Source: Chelydra serpentina (Eukaryota; Chordata; Testudines; Chelydridae). Taken from it: a DNA stretch of 64,000 nucleotides. Made by a program: the position numbers and the translations under genes. Each line of letters starts with the position of its first letter. Position 1 is the stretch's first letter. Positions 20,940 to 31,779 of this stretch are shown here, piece by piece. Where the stretch lies: contig JBAIAC010000026.1 in the NCBI GenBank assembly GCA_037349315.1, positions 21,791,501 to 21,855,500 of the forward strand. The letters are read 5' to 3'. The notes under the pieces were generated by a model. It did no database searches, was not told the origin of the DNA, and worked only from the letters and a program-made list of their open reading frames with translations.

Positions 20940-21845
20940 ATACGAGGTTCACCAATCCATGAGAGGACCTTCCCTCTTATCCCATTACAGCTTACTTTGC
21001 TTTGGTGAGGGCCCTTGTCAAAGGCTTTCTGAAAAATCTAAGTACACTATATCCACTGGATCCCCCTTGTCCACATGCTTGTTGATCCCATCAAAGAATT
21101 ATAGAAGATTTGTGAGGCATGATTTCCCTTTACAAAAACCATGGTGACTCTTCCCTAACAAATTATGTTCATCTATGTGTCTGACAATTTTGTTCTTTTC
21201 TATGGTTTCAACCAGTTTGCCTGGTACTGAAGTCAGGCTTACCGGTCTGTAATTGCTTGGATCACCTCTGGTGCCCTTTTTAAAAATTGGTGTCACATTA
21301 GTTATCCTCCAGTCATTTGGTACAGCAGCTGATTTAAATGATAGGTTACAGACTACAATTAGTAGTTCTGCAATTTCACATTTGAGTTCCTTCAGAACTC
21401 TTGGGTGAATACCATCTGGTCTTGGTGACTTATTACTGATTAGTTTATCAATTTGTTCCAAAACCTGCTCGAATGACACCTCAATCTGGGACAGTTCCTC
21501 AAAATTTGTCACCTAAAAAGAATGGCTCAGGTTTGGGAATCTCCCTCACATCCTCAGCTGTGAGGACCAATACAAAGAATTCATTTAGTTTCTCTGCAAT
21601 GGCCTTATCGTCCTTCAGTGTTCCTTTAGCACCTCCATTGTCCAGTGGCCCCACTGGTTGTTTAGCAGGCTTCCTGCTTCTAAAATACTTTTAAAAAATT
21701 TGCTCTTACTTTTAGTCTTTGGCTAGGTGTTCTTCAAACTCTTTTTGGCCTTCCTAATGATATTTTTACACTTCATTTGCCAGAGTTTATGCTCCTTTCT
21801 ATTTTCCTCACTAGGATTTAACTTCCACTTTTTCAGAAATGCCTT
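20940..21845 (-). mobile_element. CR1 LINE fragment
   Basis: A 5'- and 3'-truncated copy of a chicken-repeat-1 non-LTR retrotransposon on the minus strand. It starts in the linker before the RT (KAFLKKWKLNPSEENRKEHK near 21845) and continues through the RT palm to about 20940. It has no endonuclease region and no 3' UTR, so both ends were lost by truncation or later rearrangement. Confidence 0.88.
20990..21512 (-). pseudogene. CR1 reverse transcriptase, partial
   Basis: Copies CR1 RNA at the target site in intact elements. The open part (21099-21512) reads LEQIDKLISNKSPRPDGIHP, VLKELKCEIAELL, WRITNVTPIFKKGTRGDPSN and YRPVSLTSVPGKLVETI, ending at HGFCKGKSCLTNLL. After a stop at 21099 the same frame continues as FFDGINKHVDKGDPVDIVYL, giving RT motif A, followed by a frameshift before KAFDKGPHQ. 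Stops upstream of 21512 break the linker. Only RT motifs 0 to A are present; the YADD box is lost, so the copy is inactive. Confidence 0.9.
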
Positions 21846-22470
21846 TTATGCCTTGCAGCATAGGTGGGGGCAGGAGAAAGTGGCCACATGCTAGGCTTGT
21901 GTTCTGTTTTATACCCCTGGTCCATGTGCTTGGAGAACACAAGTCCAGGCATGTCTGGAGGGCATTGCTGAGTCCCCAGGCAAGGCTGAGCAATTCCCCT
22001 GGTGGGCCCTTATGCAGGTGAGTCATTGAATTATAACTCCCTTGGTGGACAATGGCTATTGATGGTTGTTTGACACCTGCCCCGGCACTAGTTACTTTCC
22101 TTGCTGTTGTCTCTGGGGAGCTAATATCTGGGCACGTCCCAAACCCACAGCATATTTTAGTGACAACCATACAACACAATCTCATAACTTCATATGCATT
22201 AATGATCTACATATTTAGATGGAACAGTGGGTTTCAGCAGATCAAACCTTTCCCATGATGCCTTACAAGGCATGCTTTATATCCAATATGACAATTATAG
22301 GTAAATGAGGAATATGGGAGTTACAGGGTGCTCCCCGAAATTACAGAATGTCACAAATGGACGGGAAGGGAAAGTATTTCCTGAAGAATAACAACCCAAT
22401 GGAATTGTACCATCATAAATCAGGTGAAATTGGGGCATCTAAATCAGCCTGTAAACCGTTCTAGGCAGAC
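21846..22470. repeat. Suspected dispersed repeat, not classified
   Basis: The block lies between the CR1 fragment and a hAT MITE and has a different base composition from unique DNA around it. It looks like a turtle dispersed repeat, possibly LTR-derived, but no terminal motif or target duplication was found. ORFs here have no recognisable domain. Confidence 0.25.
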
Positions 22471-22478
22471 ACTATATC

Positions 22479-22896
22479 CAGTAGTGTAGCCAGGGGGGGA
22501 GCAGAGGGAGCGGCCGCTCCCTCTTGAGCAGAAGCGGCAGCTTTTTTTAGCAGCACTAAAAAAAGGCGCCGCTTCTTTTTAAGCGCCGCTTCTTACACTC
22601 ACCCAGCGGCGCTCCGGGGCGGGGCCCCGCAACGTCACCCGGCGCTCCGGGGCGGGGCCCCGCAACGTCACCCGGCGCTCCGGGGCGGGGCCCCGCAACG
22701 TCACCCGGCGCTCCGGGGCGGGGCCCCGCAACGTCACCCGGCGCTCCGGGGCGGGGCCCCGCAACGTCACCCGGCGCTCCGGGGCGGGGCCCGGCGTCAG
22801 CCCCCACCGGCACCACCGGAAGCTGGCGCCTGTGCAGAGGGAGGCGCCTTTTTATAGGGCCGCTCCCCCTGCGCTCCGGACCTGGCTGCGCTACTG
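22479..22896 (-). mobile_element. hAT-type MITE with CAGTAG termini and an internal 33-bp array
   Basis: 418 bp from CAGTAGTGTAGCCAGG to CCTGGCTGCGCTACTG, a 16-bp inverted repeat with two mismatches. Flanks ACTATATC (22471-22478) and TCTATATC (22897-22904) agree in 7 of 8 bases. It is the inverted sister of 18857-19190, sharing the TATAAAAAGGCGCC motif (22843-22856, minus strand), the GCGCCGCTTC foldback and the GAGCGGCCGCTC palindrome (22504-22523). Its middle holds a tandem array that the sister lacks. Confidence 0.92.
22608..22800. repeat. Tandem array, 33-bp GC-rich unit, five full copies plus a partial
   Basis: Each unit contains GCTCCGGGGCGGGGCCCCG followed by CAACGTCACCCG. Because 33 is a multiple of three, the array is open in several frames (for example repeated GPRPGAPGDVA on the minus strand), which explains the ORFs here. 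The copies are almost identical, so the expansion is recent or homogenised. Confidence 0.95.
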
Positions 22897-22904
22897 TCTA
22901 TATC

Positions 22905-23604
22905 CTTTACATACGTGTATAGCCCCAAGTACATTCTCAGTGCTCCATGTATACATATTTTGTTTCTTTGCTTTTCTGGAACAAAAACAATTGCCACATC
23001 CTGAAGTCCTTATTCAATTTCACTCGTTCCCTCATTGACATCAACTGAATCTTTATTCAGTAAAATCTGTGGAAGGACTTCAGGATTTGGTCCATACACA
23101 GATATGAAATAGCTGACTGATATGTGACAGGCATACCTCTCACCATGGAGGTGGACAATGATCTTCATTACTATTATCCCCTCCCTTTAAATCTCTAGTA
23201 ACATTTACAATAAAAATGGCAACACGTCAGCCAAAGCCCCATTAAGTAATGCAAACACCTTGACTCCTACCCAAACAAAATCAACAACAACTTTCCCCAG
23301 CCCCCAAAAATCACAAGCTCCACCCTGTTAGGTGAGTAGCCCCTGCAGCATGCCCAGAAGGTCAACACACTCAGGCTTGAATGGATCAAGATGGAAGGCA
23401 GTTCCATAGTTGAGGACTCTCAGCTGAGAATGCCCAGCCCCAGATGTATAAATCTAGGGACTGGGAGCTTGAGTATTCCAGCTGATCTCAGCTAATGAGA
23501 AAAAGGCATGAGGAGAAAGATAATCTCCAAGTAACACAGGGACCAAACCATAACATAAATCAAAGTCAAATTTTTGAACTGTACCAAGAAACAAATTGTG
23601 AGCT
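22905..23604. other. Intergenic DNA, nothing recognised
   Basis: Unique-looking spacer between two hAT-type elements. Confidence 0.4.
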
Positions 23605-23612
23605 ACTCCACT

Positions 23613-23939
23613 CACAGGCGCGGACTTCCGGTTCCACCCGTGGGTGCCGTCACCCAGCCTCGGGGGCGGGGCCCCGCCCAACGCCAGGCCCCGCCCCCGA
23701 CGCCGGGTGACGTTGCGGGGCCCCGCCCCCGACGCCGGGTGATGTTGCGGGGCCCCGCCCCCGACGCCGACGCGACGTTGCCCAGCATCGGGGGCGGGGC
23801 CCCGCAACGTCTCCCGGTGTTCCGGTAAGTTTGCCGCGGGTCCAGGGTGGGCGGGGAGTTGCCGGTGGGTGCAGAGCATCCACCAATTTTTCTCCGTGGG
23901 TGCTCCAGCCCCGGAGCACCCATGAAGTCGGCGCCTATG
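23613..23939 (-). mobile_element. hAT-type MITE with CATAGGCGC termini, TSD ACTCCACT
   Basis: 327 bp from CACAGGCGCGGACTTC to GAAGTCGGCGCCTATG, imperfect inverted repeats, with an exact 8-bp duplication ACTCCACT (23605-23612 and 23940-23947). A short foldback GGGTGCTCC/GGAGCACCC is near the right end (23899-23931). Its interior carries tandem GC-rich units related to those in 22479-22896. Confidence 0.92.
23655..23825. repeat. Degenerate tandem array, 32-bp GC-rich unit
   Basis: Units on the plus strand read GGGTGACGTTGCGGGGCCCC followed by GCCCCCGACGCC. In reverse complement these are nearly the same as the 33-bp unit at 22608-22800. The 226-codon minus-strand ORF at 23454-24134 is opened by this array and is not a gene. 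Confidence 0.88.
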
Positions 23940-24228
23940 ACTCCACTCTCTGGAGCAGCAGGTTAGTGTGCTCCACAAGAGAAGCACCACTAGCAAGTGG
24001 CCCACTACACTGTGAAGTGGCTGGAGTTTCACATGGTCTTCAAGTGTTGCCCCAGATAGCTTGTACTGTAGCGATCCATTCTGGAGACGAATAAATGATT
24101 TGGTAAAATCAGTGACAAACATGCTCTTGGCCATTCTGATTACTCAGAAGCACTCACAGACCCAATTGGATCCACAAGTTGCAAACTACCACTTGAGTAA
24201 TTAAAGGTATGTGAGATTAAAGGTATGT

Positions 24229-24420
24229 GAGGGATAGCTCAGTGGTTTGAGCATTGGCCTGCTAAACCCAGGGTTGTGAGTTCAATCCTTGAGGGGGCCA
24301 TTTAGGGATCTGGGGCAAAAATCTGTCAGGGGAAAGTACTTAGTCCTGCTAGTGAAGGCAGGGGACTGGACTCAATGACCTTTCAAGGTCCTTCCAGTTC
24401 TATGAGATAGGCATATTTCC
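24229..24420 (+). repeat. tRNA-derived SINE with CR1-like 3' tail, second copy
   Basis: Nearly identical to the SINE at 66-270 across the tRNA-like head and the body, with TCAAGGTCCTTCCAG in the tail. It is preceded by a tandemly repeated ATTAAAGGTATGTGAG. High similarity between the two copies suggests fairly recent insertion. Confidence 0.88.
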
Positions 24421-24670
24421 TCAGGTAATAAGACAAATATCACCTCCACCATTTCATCCCATTTTTCTCCCCAGCTCAGTCATACCTAGGCTGAGCTTCT
24501 GTCCGCAGACCTCCAACATTACTTCTATCTTTTCCAGTTTGAGCTTAACCCAAGCCACATCAATATGCCAATGTGTTACAAATACATTCCAAATAAGATT
24601 TAAATAACGTCGAAAGCAAAAGAAAATAAATATCCATCTTGCCCTCCAACCCCCAAAACCTCCTCTTTCA

Positions 24671-24794
24671 TAGGGTGACCAGACAGCAAGTATGAAAAAT
24701 TGGGACGGGGGTGGGGGGGTAATAGGAGCCTATATAAGAAATAGACTCAAAAATCAGGACTGTCCCTATAAAATCAGGACATCTGGTCACCCTA
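24671..24794 (+). mobile_element. Short hAT-type MITE, TSD CTCTTTCA
   Basis: 124 bp from TAGGGTGACCAGA to TCTGGTCACCCTA, perfect 13-bp terminal inverted repeats, with an exact 8-bp duplication CTCTTTCA (24663-24670 and 24795-24802). Sister copy inverted at 31088-31211. Confidence 0.95.
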
Positions 24795-24802
24795 CTCTTT
24801 CA

Positions 24803-27055
24803 TCACATCACTCAGCCTGTGTGTCTAATCAGGTTGTAAGCATACTAAGCAAGCATACTAAGAGGTCCTAGGACAGTCCATATGAAGTAACCATCTTTAA
24901 ACTGCAATGATATATTTAAAAGTGCTATATTTTACTGATGCAAAGGTGTTGCACAATAAGTTTGAGTCCCTTATTATGCACTGTTGAAAAATAAGTCTCA
25001 CCAAGCTGCTTAGCAATCAAATTTAGAACTTGGCTCACCAGTTTTTGTAGATGAAACTAATCAAAGATTCTGGGGAATCTTCAATACTTCATTGCAGTAA
25101 CTTAAAAAGCACTTGAAACCCCTTTTCTGTAATTGCAAACTTGCTATAAATTAAAGATATGTTATTCTAGAGCATCAGGGGCAAAATTACATAAACTGCA
25201 ACTGTTGTCCTAACTGGCAAGCAGGACAAATCTACTTAGGAAATCAACATTAAAAGCATGTGTCTTACAGAGCATCTGACACTTTCAGAAATTACTTATT
25301 CAGTGCACACTTCTGAATTCCATTTTTGTGTATATCAAATATATGCTCTGTGGTATAATACTGAGTATAGGGAAATGCTTTATAAAAATGAAAATGCAAT
25401 TGTCTGACCAATAAAAGGCATTCCTGTATGTAATCCCAGTAATAGATTTTTAAATCCTTACTACTGGTGCAATATTATGTATTCATGGTTATTATCTTGT
25501 CCACTTCCAAATTCTGAACGGTTAGATTATTTAAAGATTTGTTAGCTATGAACTACTTAAAAAAGCAACGTATTAAACTCAAAGCTAATTGAAAAATAGC
25601 ATTTTATCTGATTTTTCTTTGATACCGTATTATAATGATTGTATTTAAGGTACTCACAATACTTCAATAAATAGTGAAATTAAAAATATAGCATCTTTAG
25701 GGCTTTGCAGAGAATATGGCTGTTAACAATTTACACTGCTTTTTTACCATTATTTTCTTACATTTCCCACAATCCTTCACATCAGAAGCAAACAGAAACT
25801 GAATGATTACCCCAAAGTGTGCTAGATGAACTGGAAAAAGTCTATTCAAACAAAGCTCATTAGTTTTGATACCTCCAGGGCTATGACAAATTAAGCGGCT
25901 GGTGAATATGCTTGCAGACAAAAGGATGATGCAAAAACTAGGGCCTGTGCTAGACATTGTATCAATAAATTCTACTGAAAAAGGTAAAAATTACAATTGA
26001 AGCTAAAATGGAATCCCTTTAAGAAAAAGAGATGATCTATTTTGTACATGTTCCTTAAATACATTTATGAATGATTGTGCTATAAATAATAAAGGTATTG
26101 CTTATTGGCTACTTTGAATGTGTATTCTAACAGGTCAGGCTTGGCCTTTGGAACTGGTAGAAAGCATAGGGTGTATTTAGATGGAGTAGTCTGGATTGTT
26201 TTACCACAGTGAAAGTTTCACCATACCAGAGGAAAGAGCATCATCACCCTAAATTCATCTCCAATATCCTGTATTGAATTGGGAGCAATGGTTATCAACA
26301 AGATTATAATTGTGCCATTTGATTTTGTCAGTGATAATGTGAAAGTATGTATGAACAGTGGAGATTAATATTCTAATGCAATACAGCCTAACCCATTCAA
26401 GACAAGTACAGAATGCTGTAGAGACTGGATAGCTAAAGGGAATAGGTAATGGAATACAGAGCTTTTCACCTCTACTGTAGGTCATGGGTTGCAATTTGAT
26501 ACAAGTTGGTAGTGACTGAAAGTTGTTACCATCTAACGGCTGTTGGTGATCTGATCTAAGTTAAATTAGTTGGTAGTTTCAGTCCAATCACTAACGGAAG
26601 GTGTCCACATCACAGAAACCATCACGACACCCTTGCTGGCAGTCTCAGAACTAAGGGCAAGAACCAAGCAGGAAGGAAGATTTACCATCTCAATCGTAGT
26701 GGTCCCTGTGGGTCAGCACTGAGCCATATTGGCAGCCCAGTGTGCATTTACTGTTGCTGATGCCATATCTGTTCTGTGACTAACTCTAAAGAACTTCAGT
26801 TTCTAGTGATGTCATTCAGTGTATTTCATAAGAGCTAAGGGCTTACTCTTGCTCCCTATCAAGCCTGTGGCAAAACTCCCATTGGCTTCAATGAGGACAG
26901 GACTGAGCTCTTGCTAAATGAGGATTCATTCCCCATAGAATATTTGCTTTTTAATCACAAAAGTCTTGATGGAGACATTATGCCTTTCTTTGTGACTTCC
27001 ATATTGTATTACTACACTATGCTATATATGGACTACCATTATAGCTACTCATCTC
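24803..27055. other. Unique AT-rich intergenic DNA
   Basis: No genes or transposon termini that I can support. A short stretch near 26860-26900 (AAACTCCCATTGGCTTCAAT) resembles a word common in reptile and bird dispersed repeats. Confidence 0.4.
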
Positions 27056-27058
27056 TTA

Positions 27059-27352
27059 GGGTATGTCTTCTCTACCCGCCAGATCGGCGGGTAGTGATCG
27101 ATCTATCGGGAACAGATTTATCGCGTCTTGTCTAGACACGATAAATCAATCCCCGAACGTGCTCCCCGTCAACTCTGGAACTCCACCGCCGCGAGAGGTG
27201 GAAGCAGATTCAACGGAGAAGCGGCAGCAGTCGACTCGCCATTGTCCTCACGGCCAGGTAAGTCGACCTACGATACGCTGACTTCAGCTACGCAGAAGTT
27301 GCGTATCTTGGGTCGAAACCCCTCTTCTCCCCCCCCCAGTGTAGACCAAGCC
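27059..27352 (+). mobile_element. Harbinger-type MITE, TSD TTA, copy 2 of the 0.3-kb family
   Basis: 294 bp from GGGTATGTCTTCTCTACC to AGTGTAGACCAAGCC with TTA at 27056-27058 and 27353-27355. It shares with 946-1241 and 61709-62004 the TTTATCGCGTCT...AGACACGATAAA foldback (27115-27150) and the block related to TTCAGCTACG...AAGTTGCGTATCTT (27284-27310). ORFs inside are not genes. Confidence 0.9.
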
Positions 27353-27355
27353 TTA

Positions 27356-30229
27356 GTGATTCTAGTTACATGGCACATATACACTTCCTCTGAATTGACT
27401 GCACTGGATTTGTTCTGGTTACAATTCAAATTTTTGACTGTTCCTCACATAGGTGATAAAAGCCACATTTCTAATTATATAACAGTTGGCATCAGCAGGA
27501 CATTTCCTTCTAACAATCCCTGGATTTGAATTTTGGCAAACTGCAAGCAGGAGGCCAAATTCTGATCTCAGTTACATCTATGTAAAGCCAAAGCAGCTTC
27601 ACTGTCTCTGAGATGATGTAGTGACTCTACATTTATACTGATATAAGTGAGAGCAGAATTTGACCTAGGATGATCTTAACTGTGGAATTCACATCCCTGT
27701 CTGACATAGCCTGATTTTGCTGACCTCCAGAAAGCAGTACAAGACTCATCTCTATCCTGATCTCACTGAATTAAAAATGACATCCTTGCCATTGACTTCA
27801 ACGACAACAGATCAGGTGCAATGTTATTACTATTGTTATTTATATTTATATACATCTCCCATGCGCACTCATACACTTGATGATGTATGTATTTTTAAAT
27901 CTAAAAATGCAAATGTTGACAGTGATGTTTTTAAGAGAAAACTTACCATAGCCATTACTAAATTCTTCTAATTTCTAAGCAGAAATTGTTTCCTAAGACA
28001 CAGACAATATTTGGTAGTATAGTGTGCTATGAACTCTAGTTAGTTCTTCATGTAGATTTCCAGTGCCTCAGGCCAACTCGGTTACCTCAATTGAGATACT
28101 AGTGAGAGTCCGCTGGAGCAAGAGGTAGAAGCTTGAAAACTGCAGAGAATTCAGGAAGCACCACTATACACACCTTGATTTAGAAAATATACCCTTTCTT
28201 CTGTCCATCTTGCCTTCCCCCGGCTCCCAATAAGCTTCATTCTACTCTCACCTTGTAACCACAGTCAAAAGTGCAACCACTTTGTTCAGCACTGCTTGGA
28301 ACTCACCAACAAAGGCATTTGACTGAGAACAAGTACCACAGGTTTTTTTCTTGCTGGAAGCCAGGTATATTACCTCCTTGACCACTAGATCTGTTGCCTG
28401 AGAAGCAGCATATCTAAAACCAGGGACCACTCCCAGAGCAGCAAAACTGGCACACAGGCAAGCCCTTCAAAAACAAGGCCCCAAGGCTTCTAAAAAGTAA
28501 TGAGGGCATAGAATCTATTAGCATCAGAAGTAACTGGATTAAGGCTAAAAATGAGGGAACTTCCAAAAATGAAGAAGCGAATTTGGCCTTGGTTCAGCTA
28601 CAAAGAGTTCACCTATTGTAACCTGAACCTATTACAAGTCTCTCTTCTCTCACTTTTCAACCCCCATGACTGTCCCTCACTACTTACTGCATGGCCTACT
28701 TTGTTTCTTCAATATCAACCTCACTAAGAAACAAGCAATTTATATAAAAGAAAGCCCCGTGTCTTTACAATAAATCACCACAAAAATAGTATTCCTTTCT
28801 TCTGGTTAGTAACAAGTTATGGATTGACAGAACAAACAGAATAATAGAATTTACACTTCTAGACTGAATGACAGCCTTTACTGATAACATTTACAAACAA
28901 AATAGCAGTTGCAGTCTAACAAAATTCAACTTTTGCTTTGTGTAGAGTGGATCTCAGTCCAAGTTCATGGAAGCATGCCTTATCAGGAGCTGTGCAGAGC
29001 AGAACAACATAGCCTTGTCATTCTACTGAAAGAGACGTTAACTACCTCCTTCCCACTCGCTCTCTAGATTCCCTGAAAGCTTTCTGCTGCAGCCCTCAGC
29101 AAACTATGGATGTTGTATGTTTGACTCACCCCAGTGGTTTAACTATGCATAGGTCCTACCTATAAAAGAACAAACATGAGCTGCTCCAAGATTATCATTC
29201 AAAACCTAAAAACAAAGAAGTCTTTCCTTTACCCTCTCAAAACGGTTATCCATAGAATTGAACTTCTCTGTTGCCCAGAGATTAATTTAAAACCAACATC
29301 CTGTATCTGAACACTGCTGAACTTTGAAATCTGAAGCAAGATCCAGATCCTGTTTTGGGGGCCAGCCCCTATATCAATGAGTTAAATAAAACCTCAATCT
29401 GGAGAAGTTGAGCTCCAAGTCCATCTCTACTGTTCACTACTACACTCAGATGAATGAGCTTTTTAAAAAAATGTACTTGATAGAAGAAACTTTCTAAGCC
29501 ACAACTTTTTTCTGGAAAAATCTTTCCCCTCCCTCCCTATACAGATCCCTCACTTAATTAAATTAAAACAATTACTTCCCTTAAAATACACTTTCCAATT
29601 TACCTTAAATAAAAATTGTGAAGTAGAGGATTTTTTCCCCACATCTCTGCCCCAACAGAAGGCAAACACACTCTGTATATCCTGGTCTACACTAGCAGCA
29701 CCACCCCCCATCCTTCTGGGACATCCAAACTCACAACAGATTTAACTCTAAGCCTAAAAACACAACAACCTATTGATATTTGTTTCTCTTTTCTTTTTCA
29801 TGAACAATAACAAAAAGCAAAGGAACTCACAAGTGTCATGGAAGGATTTTTTTCAATTTTGTATAGAACAGCTGCTTTAAAAAAAAATCAGCAATATAAA
29901 CTCTGTGCAGGGTTGAAATTTTATATATGTCATGTCTCAGCGCTGGACAAAATTTTCATTGACTGGGTTCATGACAGAATAAGAGTATAACCTTAACCAC
30001 TGCCTTGTGAACAGAAACCCTACCAGATGCATTTTGGGAAGATCTTCATTTGCAGCCTGAAAACTGGAGATACAAAGTCCCAGGAAACTTACAACAGCAG
30101 AAATGTATGCTTTTGAGGACATGTTAATCAAGCTTCACTCTAATTTATCATTTCTTTTTGAATATTCCATAAAACCATCAAACTATTCTAACAGCTGTTT
30201 ACTGACTTTAATTTTGAAATACTACAGTT

Positions 30230-30267
<38 letters not shown>

Positions 30268-30761
30268 CACCTCTGGCAATCAAAGCCGTGATCTCCTGGC
30301 TCTACAGCATGCATCTGACTAGAGATGGTGAGGGGGGGCGGAGTAAACTTTGGCATCGAGAGCATTCTCATTAATATATTACAAACTCAGTAGAACCAAT
30401 TTATGCTCTGTATATCATTGTGAGCAGGTTTATGTGCTGTTTAAAGTAAAAAAATTACTTCACTTTATTAACAAAAACATTAACAATAATAAAGTTCAGA
30501 TCAAAGCTTCTCCTTAGGATTGGGTTCCTAATTCAGGCCACACTCTAGATTTTCTCGCTCTACAGAGGCACTCCTATCCCCTTTATATTTGGGTGGGATG
30601 ATGAACCACCAGCCCCAGTCAATCAGTAGAATTCACTTAACCTAACCCTTAGCCAACTGAATCAATAGGTTGTATTGAAGGCACAAGCTATCAGGCTGCT
30701 ACAACAACATAATATAAGAAGTGAAGTTAGTTACTGAGAGACCAGTACCACACTGTACTTC
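27356..30761. other. Unique intergenic DNA
   Basis: Mostly unremarkable. A piece at about 27545-27665 (CCAAATTCTGATCTCAGTTA to AGAGCAGAATTTGACC) has a self-complementary look and probably belongs to an old dispersed repeat. A (CT)n(CA)n microsatellite lies at 30230-30268. No exon recognised. Confidence 0.4.
30230..30268. repeat. (CT)n(CA)n microsatellite
   Basis: CTCTCTCT passes into about 14 CA units. Confidence 0.95.
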
Positions 30762-30769
30762 CTTTAACC

Positions 30770-31080
30770 CAGTGATACTCAGACTGAGGCTTGGGAGCCG
30801 CAAATGGCTCTTTAATGTGTTCCCGCAGCTCTTTGCAGCACATGATATTTAAAAAACTATTATTTAATTATTAACCAGTCTAAGTTATTAACCAATCAGG
30901 ATGCTTTTACTGTAGTTGATTATTATTCTCACAGCAAAATGACTGACCAAGTATTATTATTTTATATATATATACAATGAATACAATAAAACAATGAATT
31001 CACACAACAGTGGCTCTTTTGGGTAATGTTGATCGCTAATTTGGCTCCTGAACCACTGAGGTCTGAATATCTAAATACTG
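30770..31080. mobile_element. hAT-type MITE, TSD CTTTAACC, whose right duplication was split by another MITE
   Basis: Begins CAGTGATACTCAGACT and ends with the inverted partner GGTCTGAATATCTAAATACTG (last base 31080). The left duplication is CTTTAACC at 30762-30769. The right one is interrupted: its first bases are at 31081-31087 and, once the MITE 31088-31211 and its own duplication are removed, the sequence rejoins as CTTTAACC (31213-31220), an exact 8-bp match. Confidence 0.88.
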
Positions 31081-31087
31081 CTTTAAC

Positions 31088-31211
31088 TAGGGTGACCAGA
31101 TGTCCCGATTTTATAGGGACAGTCCTGATTTTGAGGTCTTTTTCTTATATAGGATCCTGTTACCCCCCACCCCCTGTCCCAGTTTTTCACACATGCTGTC
31201 TGGTCACCCTA
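31088..31211 (-). mobile_element. Short hAT-type MITE, TSD GCTTTAAC
   Basis: 124 bp with TAGGGTGACCAGA termini, an exact 8-bp duplication GCTTTAAC (31080-31087 and 31212-31219), and the opposite orientation to its sister at 24671-24794. It landed on the right target duplication of the element at 30770. Confidence 0.95.
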
Positions 31212-31220
31212 GCTTTAACC

Positions 31221-31779
31221 AAAACTATGCCCAGAGCTAGTTATCCTTTACTGACTTATTTATGCTGTCATTATCAGGGCAATGTGCAGGCATCTATGGT
31301 CCCAAAATATAAATACCCCATCATTGACTCTGTATTACCTCAGAAACAGACCAAAAATTTAAACTTGGATGTCTAAAGTTTGGCACTTATAAAAATCAAC
31401 CCATTTTTATTTAAAGTGCTGAGCTGTCTCAGATCTCCTACGGGGAGGTCTGGGGTGGCCCTATGAAAAATCAGACCATTTTTAATTAGGTGTCTAAATA
31501 TAGACTAGATGCCTAACTTGAAGAAATTACCTTATTTTTAATCCGTTGTCCTAAAGTACCACATACACACCCATCACAAACTTTTCTTTGTTACAGATGG
31601 ATTCTGACATAATGAGGTTCCTCAGAGGATTATTTTTTAAATAGCAGTTTAAATACTGCTCTCCCTGAAAAACAATTCTGTAAAAAACACATTGTGAAAT
31701 TCTGCATTTATGATTTATCATTGATCAAATGTGCTCAGTTTGAAAGTAAAGTAAAAACAAAAAATGAAAAAAAAAAGTT
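31221..31779. other. Intergenic DNA, nothing recognised
   Basis: Unique AT-rich sequence without recognisable features. Confidence 0.4.

Noticed and set aside
22556..22816. 86-codon minus-strand ORF made of repeated GPRPGAPGDVA
   Set aside because: It is only the translation of the 33-bp GC-rich tandem array inside a hAT MITE; two frames are open for the same reason.
23454..24134. 226-codon minus-strand ORF
   Set aside because: It runs through a MITE and its GC-rich array into unique flanks on both sides; no domain and low-complexity composition.
29680..29700. CTGGTCTACACTAGCAG as a Harbinger-type terminus
   Set aside because: Only one end is present; no partner within a reasonable distance.
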